Of a DNA stretch of 13,876 nucleotides, positions 1 to 7,283 are shown one piece after another. The notes beneath the pieces are model-generated. The model searched no databases. It was not told the origin of the DNA and was given only the letters and a program-made list of their open reading frames with translations. The stretch's first letter is position 1, and every line of letters begins with the position of its first letter. This stretch comes from Methanobacteriota archaeon (GTDB lineage Archaea; Halobacteriota; Methanosarcinia; Methanosarcinales; Methanosarcinaceae): the NCBI GenBank assembly GCA_030837265.1, contig JAUPKV010000132.1:1-13876 (forward strand), written 5' to 3'. Position numbers and translations under genes: made by a program.

Positions 1-55
1 CTTAAAGAGCATCTAATTGACGAATTTTCTTTTTTAATCTCTGCATTTTATATTT

Positions 56-349
56 CGAAGCGTAAAACCCCTAAGTATTTAGCTTAGGGGATATAAGCGT
101 CAACTTTTTAACGCTCTATTGTTATTGATTCTGCTTAACTATTAATACTTTTAAATTTAGTAATATATACTTAAAATGCTGTCACCACAATGCGAAAGCA
201 AGTTGGTTAACAGGGCATAGCGAGGATATTTAAATTGTTAATATAATTTTCCACCTTTGGGACATAGGGTTGAGCGCGTGTGACTGATCCTACAGAAAGG
301 AAGGAATGACCCGCGAAGCCGGTAAATCTTAAGTTTAGCGGTAGTTCAC
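56..349 (+). mobile_element. Possible IS200/IS605 (TnpB-type) end or remnant, no transposase
   Basis: No convincing protein is encoded in 1-334. Two hairpins stand out, each preceded by CGAAGC. The first is a perfect 8-bp stem at 68-90 (CCCCTAAG / CTTAGGGG, 7-nt loop). The second is at 319-341 (CCG / CGG plus TAAA / TTTA around TCTTAAG) and is followed by GGTAGTTCAC ending at 349. A GAAGC-hairpin-GTTCAC arrangement is, as I recall it, typical of the right end of IS200/IS605 elements, where it also forms the 3' end of the TnpB guide RNA. No tnpA or tnpB is present, so this would be a decayed or non-autonomous copy, or two adjacent right ends. The left boundary is uncertain. The right end lies inside the last codons of thiE. 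Identification is from pattern memory only. Confidence 0.35.
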
Positions 350-1045
350 TCGGTTAATGATGTCAATGAAACTTTCTATTTCACTTTTTACATTATCACT
401 GCATATTACAGCAGAGATTGCAACCAGACTATCGGCTCCGTTCCGAATAACACTCTCACAGTTTTCTTTGTTTATTCCGCCAATGGCTACAACAGGGATA
501 CTTATTGCATTCTTGATTTCCGGTATTTTTTCCGGGCCAATACCGTCTCCGGCATCATTTTTAGTTACAGTGTCAAATATAGGGCTCAGGCCGACGTAAT
601 CAGCTTCTTTTATTTCCGCCTCTATTGCTTCATCCGCGTTATGAACTGTGAGCCCGATTATCTTATCTTTGCCCAGAAGTCTTCTTGCAGTCTCAATTGG
701 CATATCGTCCTGGCCTATGTGTACTCCGTCGGCATCAACCGCCAGAGCCACGTCAATTCGGTCATTCACCAGAAAAATTGCTTTATCACTGCAGATTCTC
801 TTGATTTCGGCTGCTTCACTGATCATCTCTCTTGTGCTTCGGTTTTTTTCCCTGTACTGCACAATCTTGCAGCCTGCTTCAACTGCTTCCTTTACATCGG
901 ACAATGTCCCTTTTCTTGAAAGTCCGGAATCCGTAACAAGGTAAAAGTCGATCTCTTCTAATCGAGAGGTCTTTCGATCTGGATTTTTCTTATCAGAATG
1001 ATTCTTCATATCTGAATTCTTCAGGCTTAGGTTTTCCGGTTTCAT
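335..1045 (-). CDS. thiE: Thiamine-phosphate synthase
   Basis: ThiE joins hydroxymethylpyrimidine diphosphate to hydroxyethylthiazole phosphate, giving thiamine phosphate in the cytosol. The 236-residue product shows the TIM-barrel signatures of the family: the YREK motif near residue 60, NDR in the middle, DGVHIGQDD for the substrate phosphates, [13 protein letters not shown], and the phosphate-binding AIGGI and AISA segments near the C-terminus. About 28 Lys/Asn/Asp-rich residues precede the first barrel strand (DFYLVTD); this is longer than usual, and Met13 (1009) is an alternative start. The upstream start has a GGAAAG ribosome-site-like sequence, so I kept it. It lies 42 bp after thiM on the same strand, so the two are probably one operon. 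The last four or five codons overlap the putative insertion-element end at 319-349, so the native C-terminus may have been replaced. Confidence 0.93.
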   Translation of the reverse strand: MKPENLSLKNSDMKNHSDKKNPDRKTSRLEEIDFYLVTDSGLSRKGTLSDVKEAVEAGCKIVQYREKNRSTREMISEAAEIKRICSDKAIFLVNDRIDVALAVDADGVHIGQDDMPIETARRLLGKDKIIGLTVHNADEAIEAEIKEADYVGLSPIFDTVTKNDAGDGIGPEKIPEIKNAISIPVVAIGGINKENCESVIRNGADSLVAISAVICSDNVKSEIESFIDIINRVNYR

Positions 1046-1087
1046 GATACTGCTTTCCGCTTGGTGTGAGATGATTAAAGTCCCCGT

Positions 1088-1873
1088 TTACCTCTCTTCG
1101 AAATTCATCAAGCCTTCTGCTTTCTCATCTGACAGGTTAAAGACTTCATCATATAAATTGACTTTAAAACTTCCAGGCCCATTTGATTTTACTGCTGCAA
1201 GTTCTCCTGCAACTCCAAAGTAACTTAAAGCATCTTTTGATGCGTCACAATAATCCGGGTTCACCGAAGCAAATAAACCTATTACCGAAGCAGCCATGCA
1301 TCCGGTTCCGACTATTGTTCCCATTTGTTCATGGCCGTTCCTTACAATGTAGGTTTTTTTGCCATCGCTTATTATGTCTTCTTTTCCGGTCATCACGACG
1401 ACAGAAGATGTAGAGTTGGCAAACTCTTTTGCAATTTTCACCGGGTCGGCACTGATCGAAGTTGCCTCAACACCTTTGGTCTGGGCATTTTCACCTGCCA
1501 GTTTTGCGATTTCGGAATAATTGCCTTTGATTATGTCAACATGAACGGAGCGAAGAATCTTTGCAGCCATTTCATCCCTGAACTTAGTAGCGCCTACACC
1601 TACTGCATCGAGCACCACGGGTATTTTCTTTTTGTTTGCAGCAACAGCTGCGAGAAGCATGGAATCAATGATTCCGGATGTCAGAGTTCCGATGTTCAAA
1701 ACCAGAGCGGATGAAATGCCTGTCATATCGGCACATTCTTCAGGGGCATGCGCCATCACAGGAAGTGCACCGAATGCTCTTGTCATATTTGCACAGTCGT
1801 AAATAGTTACCCAGTTTGTAATATGATGTATGAGTGGTCTAGCTTCCCTTATTGTTTTTAATGGACTCTTCAT
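1088..1873 (-). CDS. thiM: Hydroxyethylthiazole kinase
   Basis: ThiM phosphorylates 4-methyl-5-(2-hydroxyethyl)thiazole, a salvage step that supplies the substrate of ThiE, its downstream neighbour. The 261-residue length matches the family. Visible motifs are HHITNWVT near residue 16, ALVLNIGTL near 56, [11 protein letters not shown] near 86 (many homologues have Pro instead of Ala after Asp), IKGNYSEI near 115, [14 protein letters not shown] near 158, and the ribokinase-fold anion hole GTGCM at 189-193, whose Cys192 is the position of the family's active-site cysteine. The start at 1873 is supported by GAGG at 1881-1884, seven bases upstream. Only 65 bp separate it from the tRNA-Ser gene. 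I see no TPP riboswitch fold there, and the only TATA-like stretch is the T-rich tRNA terminator followed by AATAGG. Confidence 0.95.
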   Translation of the reverse strand: MKSPLKTIREARPLIHHITNWVTIYDCANMTRAFGALPVMAHAPEECADMTGISSALVLNIGTLTSGIIDSMLLAAVAANKKKIPVVLDAVGVGATKFRDEMAAKILRSVHVDIIKGNYSEIAKLAGENAQTKGVEATSISADPVKIAKEFANSTSSVVVMTGKEDIISDGKKTYIVRNGHEQMGTIVGTGCMAASVIGLFASVNPDYCDASKDALSYFGVAGELAAVKSNGPGSFKVNLYDEVFNLSDEKAEGLMNFEER

Positions 1874-1926
1874 TAATATTCCTCGATATCTCTTTGAGAA
1901 TTTGAGTAAGGTCCGACGAAAACCTA

Positions 1927-1938
1927 TTAAAAAAAGAA
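1927..1938 (-). terminator. U-tract terminator of tRNA-Ser
   Basis: Directly after the tRNA discriminator base the minus strand reads TTC followed by a run of seven or more T. A poly-U tract without a hairpin is the usual archaeal termination signal. Because the tract is so close to thiM, readthrough into thiM is conceivable. Confidence 0.5.
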
Positions 1939-2023
1939 CGACGAGAGAGGGACTCGAACCCTCGGGATGCAGGGCATCATGGGATTAGCAATCCCACGCC
2001 ATACCGGGCTTGGCTATCTCGTC
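1939..2023 (-). tRNA. tRNA-Ser (anticodon GCT)
   Basis: The minus strand folds into a complete class II tRNA. The acceptor stem is GACGAGA paired with TCTCGTC, with discriminator G at 1939. The anticodon stem TGGGA / TCCCA encloses the loop TTGCTAA, giving anticodon GCT (serine AGC/AGU codons). A long variable arm with stem GATGC / GCATC is diagnostic of tRNA-Ser. The T arm is GAGGG, TTCGAGT, CCCTC. No CCA is encoded. It lies about 94 bp downstream of the SRP RNA on the same strand. A TATA-like GATTAAATACC sits about 45 bp upstream of the mature 5' end, so it may have its own promoter, be co-transcribed with the SRP RNA, or both. Confidence 0.97.
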
Positions 2024-2116
2024 ATAAAGGACATTATGAAGCGTGACCCCTAAAATGCATTTCAGGTATTTAATCCTTTCCGGAATCTTCAGATTTAAAT
2101 TCCTTAAAATTGTAAA

Positions 2117-2433
2117 GTGATGAGCACGCCTCAGGTCGTTGCATCTTGTAAACTCCAGGAGACTGGAACCTCTTCTCCACCCCGCAGCCCCGCAAGCGAC
2201 AGTTGCCCACGGTGAGTCTGCTCCCTTCCGGGCCTCGATCGGTTTCCGCAGTTAGGGTATGAAAATCTGTTCTCCAGCAGGTCCTCATACCTGCACCATC
2301 CAAGCAGGACGGAGCTTCTCAGTTGAGGTCCCAGGCTGAAATCTCTTTAATGCATCTTCCTTTGGCTTCGTCCCCCGCATATCGGCGATTTCGGGTTACA
2401 GATAACGCCGGACTACCCGGACTAGCTCATCAG
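2117..2433 (-). ncRNA. ffs: Signal recognition particle 7S RNA
   Basis: This is the RNA scaffold of the archaeal SRP, which binds SRP54 and SRP19 and directs nascent membrane proteins to the translocon. Helix 8 of the S domain is clear on the minus strand: GAGGCCC, the GGAA tetraloop at 2226-2229, then GGGAGCAGACTC. The Alu-domain motif TGTAAC is at 2395-2400. The two ends pair exactly: TGATGAGC (2425-2432) with GCTCATCA (2118-2125), forming the closing helix 1 found in archaeal 7S RNA. The resulting length of about 317 nt fits the archaeal class. A stem GCAGGT / ACCTGC within 2277-2297 probably caps helix 6. Exact ends are inferred from the pairing and from the TATA box 24 bp upstream of the 5' end. 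Confidence 0.95.
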
Positions 2434-2450
2434 CTATACAAATACACTTG

Positions 2451-2463
2451 TAGTATATAAAAA
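2451..2463 (-). promoter_or_regulatory. TATA box of the SRP RNA gene
   Basis: The minus strand reads TTTTTATATACTA. Its centre lies about 24 bp upstream of the predicted 5' end of the SRP RNA (2433), which is the standard archaeal TATA-to-start spacing. Confidence 0.7.
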
Positions 2464-2779
2464 CTTCCTAATCTTACCCCTCCCGATATGCATTTTCAGA
2501 GTAGGTATTCAAAAAGTTCAAACTGCTGATAAAGAAAAAAGCAAAAGATATCTTCTTAATAAGATTTACTGGAAGAATATTTATATAAAAACTCAACGAT
2601 TTATTTTAAAAAGAAAAAAGAATGAGTACTAAAGATATTCATCTGGTTTTAAACATGTGTAGGAGAATGAAAGATTTACTTTCTATACGTAGTTTTTAAA
2701 ACAATGCACATATATATAAATCTTAGTAACATTATGTAATATATTAACACCCGGAAAAATAAAAAATAGGGGAGTTTAT
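2464..2779. other. Divergent intergenic region between SRP RNA and ramA
   Basis: This AT-rich region separates the minus-strand SRP RNA promoter from the plus-strand ramA promoter. It holds a second TATA-like stretch, AATATTTATATAAAAAC, near 2577-2590, about 35 bp upstream of a 25-codon reading frame (2622-2699, ATG to TAA). That frame has no clear ribosome binding site, so I do not call it a gene. The distal TATA may instead give a longer ramA leader. No other structure was recognised. Confidence 0.4.
2711..2719 (+). promoter_or_regulatory. ramA: TATA box of the first ramA
   Basis: TATATATAA sits about 65 bp upstream of the start codon. A start near 2740-2748 would give a leader of about 35 nt containing the GGGGAG ribosome binding site at 2769-2774. 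This is inferred from archaeal promoter spacing. Confidence 0.5.
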
Positions 2780-4399
2780 ATGAGATATGGAGTAGCAATT
2801 GATCTGGGAACAAGTGGGTATAGAGCTCAGAAGATTGACCTTGACACAGAAGAAATCCGAAGAACGGTAATGACTTTAAGGAACCCTCTTCCAGGAGCTA
2901 ATGTGATGGATCACATGGACTTTGCGATCCGTTACGGACAGGACCTTGTTCACGGGCTTTCTATAAGTGCGGCAAAGAACCTGATTCAGACTCTTGATAT
3001 AAAAAACGAAGAACTCAAACGAATCTCGATTTGTGGAAATCCTATCCAGCTGTCCATTTTTCAGGGAATCAGCATTGAGGATCTTGCCTACGCTGGGGAG
3101 CGAAAAAAGCAAAAGTACAATATAAAGGAACAAAACAGAGACGCGAGAATTGTCCATAGCAGCGACATCCTGGGGCTTGAGGAATTTAATTGTGAGATCG
3201 TCGTTCCTCCTTCGGTAAGACACGAAGTTGGGGCAGATGCACTTGCTCTGATAGTAAAATCAGGGATGCTTGATAGTGATGAAATATCTATTGCAACGGA
3301 CTACGGGACCAATGCAGAAATGGCTCTGAAGGTAAAAGATACCATTTATACCGGTTCTGCAGCGGCTGGCCCTGCCCTTGAAGGCCAGCAGATAAAACAT
3401 GGAAGCCTTGCATCTCCTTATTCAATCTCGGACTTCGAATACGAAGACGGGGCATTAAGAAATTACATACTGAATGAAGAGATGGAACCTGCCCTCGGTG
3501 ACCTTATAGATCCGGCGAGCGGAGATATCCTTAAAAAAGGTACTATCGAAGCAAAAGCAATCACAGGTACAGGTGTTATAGCTCTCATAGAAGAATCAAT
3601 CAAGAAAGGCATTATAGTGCTTCCCAAAATTAAGACTCCGGACGCGCATATCCATCTTCAAAACAGAATAGAATTCTCCGAAAAAGACCTGACCGAAGCC
3701 GGAAAAGCCATAGGAGCTATTCGTGCAGGACACATCACACTCTGTGCAGCTGCTGGTATTCAGCTAGAAGATATTGATACTGCTTACATGGCAGGAGCCG
3801 CAGGCACCTATATGGACGCTGTAAAAGCCCAGAAAATCGGTTTGATTCCATACTGCACTGGAAAAATTGCCCAGCTTGGAAATACTTCACTTGCATTAGC
3901 CCGTGAAGTCCTGCTATCAGAGGAGAGACTCTGGGAACTTCAGGATGTCGCAAAGAAAATATTAGGCACACATATAATGTTCGCAACTTCTCCACAATTT
4001 AGTGATACATATATTCTGGAACTTGCATATTGGGAAGAAGGTATGCCCTTCAAAATGTTCCAAAAGTACCTCAAAAAGAAAGGGCTTCCAGGCCTCGGCA
4101 CTCCGATCGAAAATCCTGTTGTCGACAAACGTGTGAAAAAGGATATTCCGATACTTGGGGAAGAAGGGCTGCATATTCTGGAAAGAGTCGGGACGTATAT
4201 GACCATGGTCGTTGACTGCCCCGAATGTAAGAAATGCTTAAAAGTCTGTCCAAACGATGCGGTCTCAATTGACGACGAAGGCAGAGTTATGATAAGTACT
4301 GATCTCTGTGAGGGTGTCCATTGCCAGAAATGCGTAAGAGCCTGCCCTCCGGACAAATTCAACTGGGACAACCTTAAAGTTTTTAAACCGGTGTCTTAA
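2780..4399 (+). CDS. ramA: RamA-type corrinoid protein reductive activase
   Basis: RamA is the iron-sulfur ATPase that reduces inactive Co(II) corrinoid proteins (MtmC, MtbC, MttC) back to Co(I), so that methylamine methyltransferases can pass methyl groups on to methanogenesis. The 539-residue length matches RamA. The N-terminal two thirds is an ASKHA-fold ATPase: phosphate-1 motif AIDLGTSG at 6-13, phosphate-2 motif DYGTNAE at 174-180 and a glycine-rich adenosine motif AGAAGTYMD at 338-346. The C-terminus has two [4Fe-4S] motifs: C480-x2-C483-x2-C486-x3-C490 and C510-x4-C515-x2-C518-x3-C522. No membrane segments are seen, so it is cytosolic. The ATG start follows GGGGAG with good spacing. 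A close paralogue lies downstream. No methyltransferase or corrinoid gene is in the window, so which corrinoid protein it serves is unknown. Confidence 0.9.
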   Translation: MRYGVAIDLGTSGYRAQKIDLDTEEIRRTVMTLRNPLPGANVMDHMDFAIRYGQDLVHGLSISAAKNLIQTLDIKNEELKRISICGNPIQLSIFQGISIEDLAYAGERKKQKYNIKEQNRDARIVHSSDILGLEEFNCEIVVPPSVRHEVGADALALIVKSGMLDSDEISIATDYGTNAEMALKVKDTIYTGSAAAGPALEGQQIKHGSLASPYSISDFEYEDGALRNYILNEEMEPALGDLIDPASGDILKKGTIEAKAITGTGVIALIEESIKKGIIVLPKIKTPDAHIHLQNRIEFSEKDLTEAGKAIGAIRAGHITLCAAAGIQLEDIDTAYMAGAAGTYMDAVKAQKIGLIPYCTGKIAQLGNTSLALAREVLLSEERLWELQDVAKKILGTHIMFATSPQFSDTYILELAYWEEGMPFKMFQKYLKKKGLPGLGTPIENPVVDKRVKKDIPILGEEGLHILERVGTYMTMVVDCPECKKCLKVCPNDAVSIDDEGRVMISTDLCEGVHCQKCVRACPPDKFNWDNLKVFKPVS

Positions 4400-4739
4400 G
4401 AACTCAGTGTTTAGAATATTCAAATCAATGCCGTTGGAGTTGTTAGATGCGCACGTAAGTTCCACTTCTTCATTCTTGACTAAATAAATATTTTTTAATT
4501 CTTTTAATAAATTTGTTATTTCTCGATATGTTTGATTACAAGTTAGATTAAAATCGATACATTTAATAACGCTCTTGTGGTGGACTTCTTTGAGTTCAAA
4601 TATAAGGATAAAATAATAAATTTTATAGCATATTTATTATATATTATTTTTTTATTTTTAGAATTATGCAACAACTGCGAATAGGTTCAATGAATTAAAA
4701 CTATAAAAATTTTGATAAAGATTGACCGGGGGAGTTTGT
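4400..4739 (+). other. Intergenic region between the ramA paralogues
   Basis: About 340 bp of very AT-rich DNA with no supportable gene. Apart from the last 18 or so bases (GGGGAGTTT and the start region), it does not resemble the region upstream of the first ramA, so the duplication either excluded the promoter or the upstream regions have diverged. T-rich tracts at 4490-4500 and 4648-4658 could terminate the first ramA. The length and the TATA element at 4637-4644 suggest the second ramA is transcribed separately. Confidence 0.4.
4637..4644 (+). promoter_or_regulatory. Candidate TATA box of the second ramA
   Basis: TTATATAT in a T-rich context, about 100 bp upstream of the coding region, predicts a start near 4668 and a leader of about 70 nt. 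The whole area is AT-rich, so the assignment is weak. Confidence 0.3.
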
Positions 4740-6392
4740 ACGAGATTCGGAATTGCAATTGATCTGGGAACTAGCGGATATAGAGCTCAGAAAATTAACC
4801 TTGATACTAAAACAATCTTGAAGACAGCAATTACTTTGAAGAATCCTATCCCTGGTGCGAATGTGATGAACCATGTGGATTTTGCGATTCATTACGGAGA
4901 GGATCTTGCGCATGAGCTTTCAATAAATACGGCAAAAAACCTGATTCAGGCGTTAGATCCGGAGATTGAGGAGATTGAGAGAATTTCACTTTGTGGGAAC
5001 CCTATTCATCTATCTATTTTTCAGGGAATTAGCATCGAAGACCTTGCCTATGCCGGAGAAAGAAAGAAAAAGAAATATGATATAAAAGAACAGGACAGGA
5101 GTGCAAAAATTATAAACAGCAGCGAAATCCCCGGGCTTAATGAATTAAATTGTGAAGTTCGAATCCCTCCTGCGATAAAACATGAAGTTGGAGCCGATGC
5201 ACTTGCCCTGATAGTAAAATCAGGGATGCTTGATAGTGATGAGATCTCAATTGCTACGGATTACGGAACTATTTCGCTGAAAGTAAATGACCTTATTTAT
5301 ACGGGCTGTGCAGCTACCGGTCCTGCTCTTGAAGGGCAGCAGATCAAACACGGAAGCCTTGCGGCTCCGAATACCATAGCTGATTTTGAATTCGAGGACG
5401 GAGCATTAAGAGGTTATGTGTTAAATGAAAAAATGGAAGCTGTTCCGGGGGACCTCATAAATCCGGTAACCGGAGAAACTCTTGATAAAGGGAGCATCAG
5501 AGCTAAAGCAATTACCGGTACGGGCGTTATAGCTCTTGTAGAAAAAGCAATTCGGCACGGCTTTGCGGAGATTCCCAGAATAAAGACTTCTGACGCGCAT
5601 ATACACCTCCAGGACGGGATTGATTTCTCCGAAAAAGACCTTAAAGAGGCAGGAAAAGCCATAGGAGCCATTCGTGCCGGACACATTACGCTCTGTGCAG
5701 TTGCAGGTGTCAAATTGGCGGATATCGTCACCGCTTATATGGCAGGTGCTGCCGGTACCTACATGGATGCTGCAAAAGCTCAGAAAATCGGCCTTGTCCC
5801 TTATTCGACCGGGAAAATCTGCCAGCTTGGAAACACTTCACTTGAAATTGCCCGTGAAATCCTGCTTTCGGAAGAGAGACTCTGGAAACTCCAGGACATC
5901 GCAAGCCAGATCTCAGACACCCACATAATGCTTGCGACAACTTCGGAATTCCGGGATACATATATCCTCGAGATCGCCTATTGGGAAGAGGGTATGCCTT
6001 TTAAGATATTCCAAAAATATCTCAAAAAGAAAGGGCTTCCAGGCCTTGGCGATCCTATCGACAACCCTGTCATCGAAAAGCGTGTAAAAAAAGATATTCC
6101 CGTACTCGGAGCCGAAGGAATGCATCTGCTGGAAAGGACCGGGACATTTATGTCTATGATAGTCAACTGTCCGGAGTGTCGAAAATGCATAAAGGTCTGC
6201 CCCAACGACGCCATAACAATCGACGAAGAAAATAGGTCTATTACAATAGCTACCGATATTTGCGAAGGTGTTCACTGCCAGAGATGTCTGAAAACTTGTC
6301 CTCCAGACAAATTTGACTGGAAAACTCTTAAAGCTATCAAGCCGCAGCAAGAAAGCATTAAATACTATTTAGATGCAGCTAAAAAACTGTAA
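4740..6392 (+). CDS. RamA paralogue with ACG in place of ATG start and a shortened phosphate motif
   Basis: This is a second RamA-family corrinoid activase, highly similar to its upstream neighbour along its whole length. By alignment the conserved first codon (before AGA TTC GGA) is ACG at 4740, where the neighbour has ATG, and GGGGGAG sits at the conserved distance upstream. Starting there gives 550 residues. An in-frame TTG at 4722 has no upstream ribosome site and would place GGGGGAG inside the gene. The phosphate-1 motif AIDLGTSG is intact. The phosphate-2 region reads DYGT-ISL because three residues (Asn-Ala-Glu in the neighbour) are missing after 5270. All eight cluster cysteines remain (477, 480, 483, 487; 508, 513, 516, 520 in ACG numbering). 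The C-terminus is longer, ending in a Lys-rich tail. The frame is open and ends in TAA TAA. It may be an early pseudogene or a specialised activase. Confidence 0.85.
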   Translation, partial: TRFGIAIDLGTSGYRAQKINLDTKTILKTAITLKNPIPGANVMNHVDFAIHYGEDLAHELSINTAKNLIQALDPEIEEIERISLCGNPIHLSIFQGISIEDLAYAGERKKKKYDIKEQDRSAKIINSSEIPGLNELNCEVRIPPAIKHEVGADALALIVKSGMLDSDEISIATDYGTISLKVNDLIYTGCAATGPALEGQQIKHGSLAAPNTIADFEFEDGALRGYVLNEKMEAVPGDLINPVTGETLDKGSIRAKAITGTGVIALVEKAIRHGFAEIPRIKTSDAHIHLQDGIDFSEKDLKEAGKAIGAIRAGHITLCAVAGVKLADIVTAYMAGAAGTYMDAAKAQKIGLVPYSTGKICQLGNTSLEIAREILLSEERLWKLQDIASQISDTHIMLATTSEFRDTYILEIAYWEEGMPFKIFQKYLKKKGLPGLGDPIDNPVIEKRVKKDIPVLGAEGMHLLERTGTFMSMIVNCPECRKCIKVCPNDAITIDEENRSITIATDICEGVHCQRCLKTCPPDKFDWKTLKAIKPQQESIKYYLDAAKKL

Positions 6393-6470
6393 TAAGCCAC
6401 TGCATCAAAAGTACGAACAAGACCAAAAACACATAAACAAGACCCAAGTATCCCCCGGTGCTACTCCCTG

Positions 6471-6490
6471 AGGACCTCGTCCTATTTTTT
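6471..6490 (+). terminator. Hairpin and T-tract after the second ramA
   Basis: AGGAC / GTCCT forms a 5-bp stem with a 3-nt loop, followed after one A by six T. It lies about 80 bp past the stop codon of the second ramA, where a terminator is expected. Confidence 0.45.
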
Positions 6491-7011
6491 CCAAAATCGC
6501 CATGAGGGGAAATAATTTCTGATAAAAGCCCTTAGCAAAAATTCTAAATTGTTGCCCTTAACGAAAATCTCACTTTATCTCGATGATCTCCAATATTACA
6601 AAAAGCCATTCTGCTTAGCTATGTTTTATGACAAAAAGGTTCGTATTATCGAATAAAAAATAAGGACAATAATTTCACATTTTACAATAAAAATTAGCGT
6701 AATTAACTATTTATGTTCAATGATGTGTATATCATAATAAGTTCAATTCGATATATTAAATAAATCGAGGTCTACAGACGAAATGCCCTTACTTAATATC
6801 CAGACATAAACCAAGAAGTGACAATAAATATAAATGCGTAATCACTCTTGTTCATTGTACACTAACACTTGAAGAATTATCTAAATATTGTGATGTTGAA
6901 GGAGAAAGTGCGTTTCTTACTTGTCCCCGCTTCCTACAAAAATTAAGATCTAAATAAATGCAGTATTTAAATTTAAGCCAATTTTAACTTGGGAGTACAG
7001 AGGCACAGCGG

Positions 7012-7070
7012 GAAGTCCCCTTCCTTAAAACCGAATCGAAGACTAAGGTTTTAGGGGCTCTTCGTTTTTT
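7012..7070 (+). terminator. Large interrupted hairpin followed by a T6 tract
   Basis: Three stem segments pair in order: GAAG with CTTC, CCCC with GGGG, and TAAAACC with GGTTTTA, enclosing a loop of about 14 nt, with TTTTTT immediately after. This is the shape of a strong terminator or of the 3' end of a stable RNA. No gene reads into it within the preceding 500 bp, so it may be the tail of an unannotated transcript or a relic of a mobile-element right end. Confidence 0.4.
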
Positions 7071-7275
7071 GTTTGGATATCCTCACAAAAACCAACGCGG
7101 TTAAATTGAAAAATCACCATACAAATAGAGAATGGCTAAAAGCCCAAAATTGCTTAAAAGAACATTACGAAATTCAATAAAATGAATCAAGCTTAGAAAG
7201 TTTATATCAACTCATCAATGCTTTTCATAAGTTTTATATGCCTAATACATTTCTTTTCAATACACATAACTCAAT

Positions 7276-7283
7276 AAATATAT
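7276..7283 (+). promoter_or_regulatory. Candidate TATA box of the sensor kinase gene
   Basis: AAATATAT lies 73-80 bp upstream of the kinase start. The predicted transcript start near 7305 coincides with a hairpin at 7306-7320 (CTCGGT / ACCGGG with a 3-nt loop), which would be at the extreme 5' end of the leader. Other TATA-like stretches occur at about 7202 and 7233. Confidence 0.35.

Noticed and set aside
1874..1938. TPP riboswitch upstream of thiM
   Set aside because: The 65-bp leader is too short and I could not find the conserved thi-box motifs.
2070..2303. 77-residue minus-strand reading frame
   Set aside because: It lies mostly inside the SRP RNA, whose helix 8, Alu motif and closing helix explain the sequence.
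3735..4371. Several antisense reading frames inside ramA
   Set aside because: They mirror a strongly conserved gene on the other strand, with the same shadows recurring in the second ramA.
4722..4739. TTG start for the second ramA
   Set aside because: It lacks a ribosome binding site and places the conserved GGGGGAG within the coding region; the alignment with the first ramA begins at 4740.
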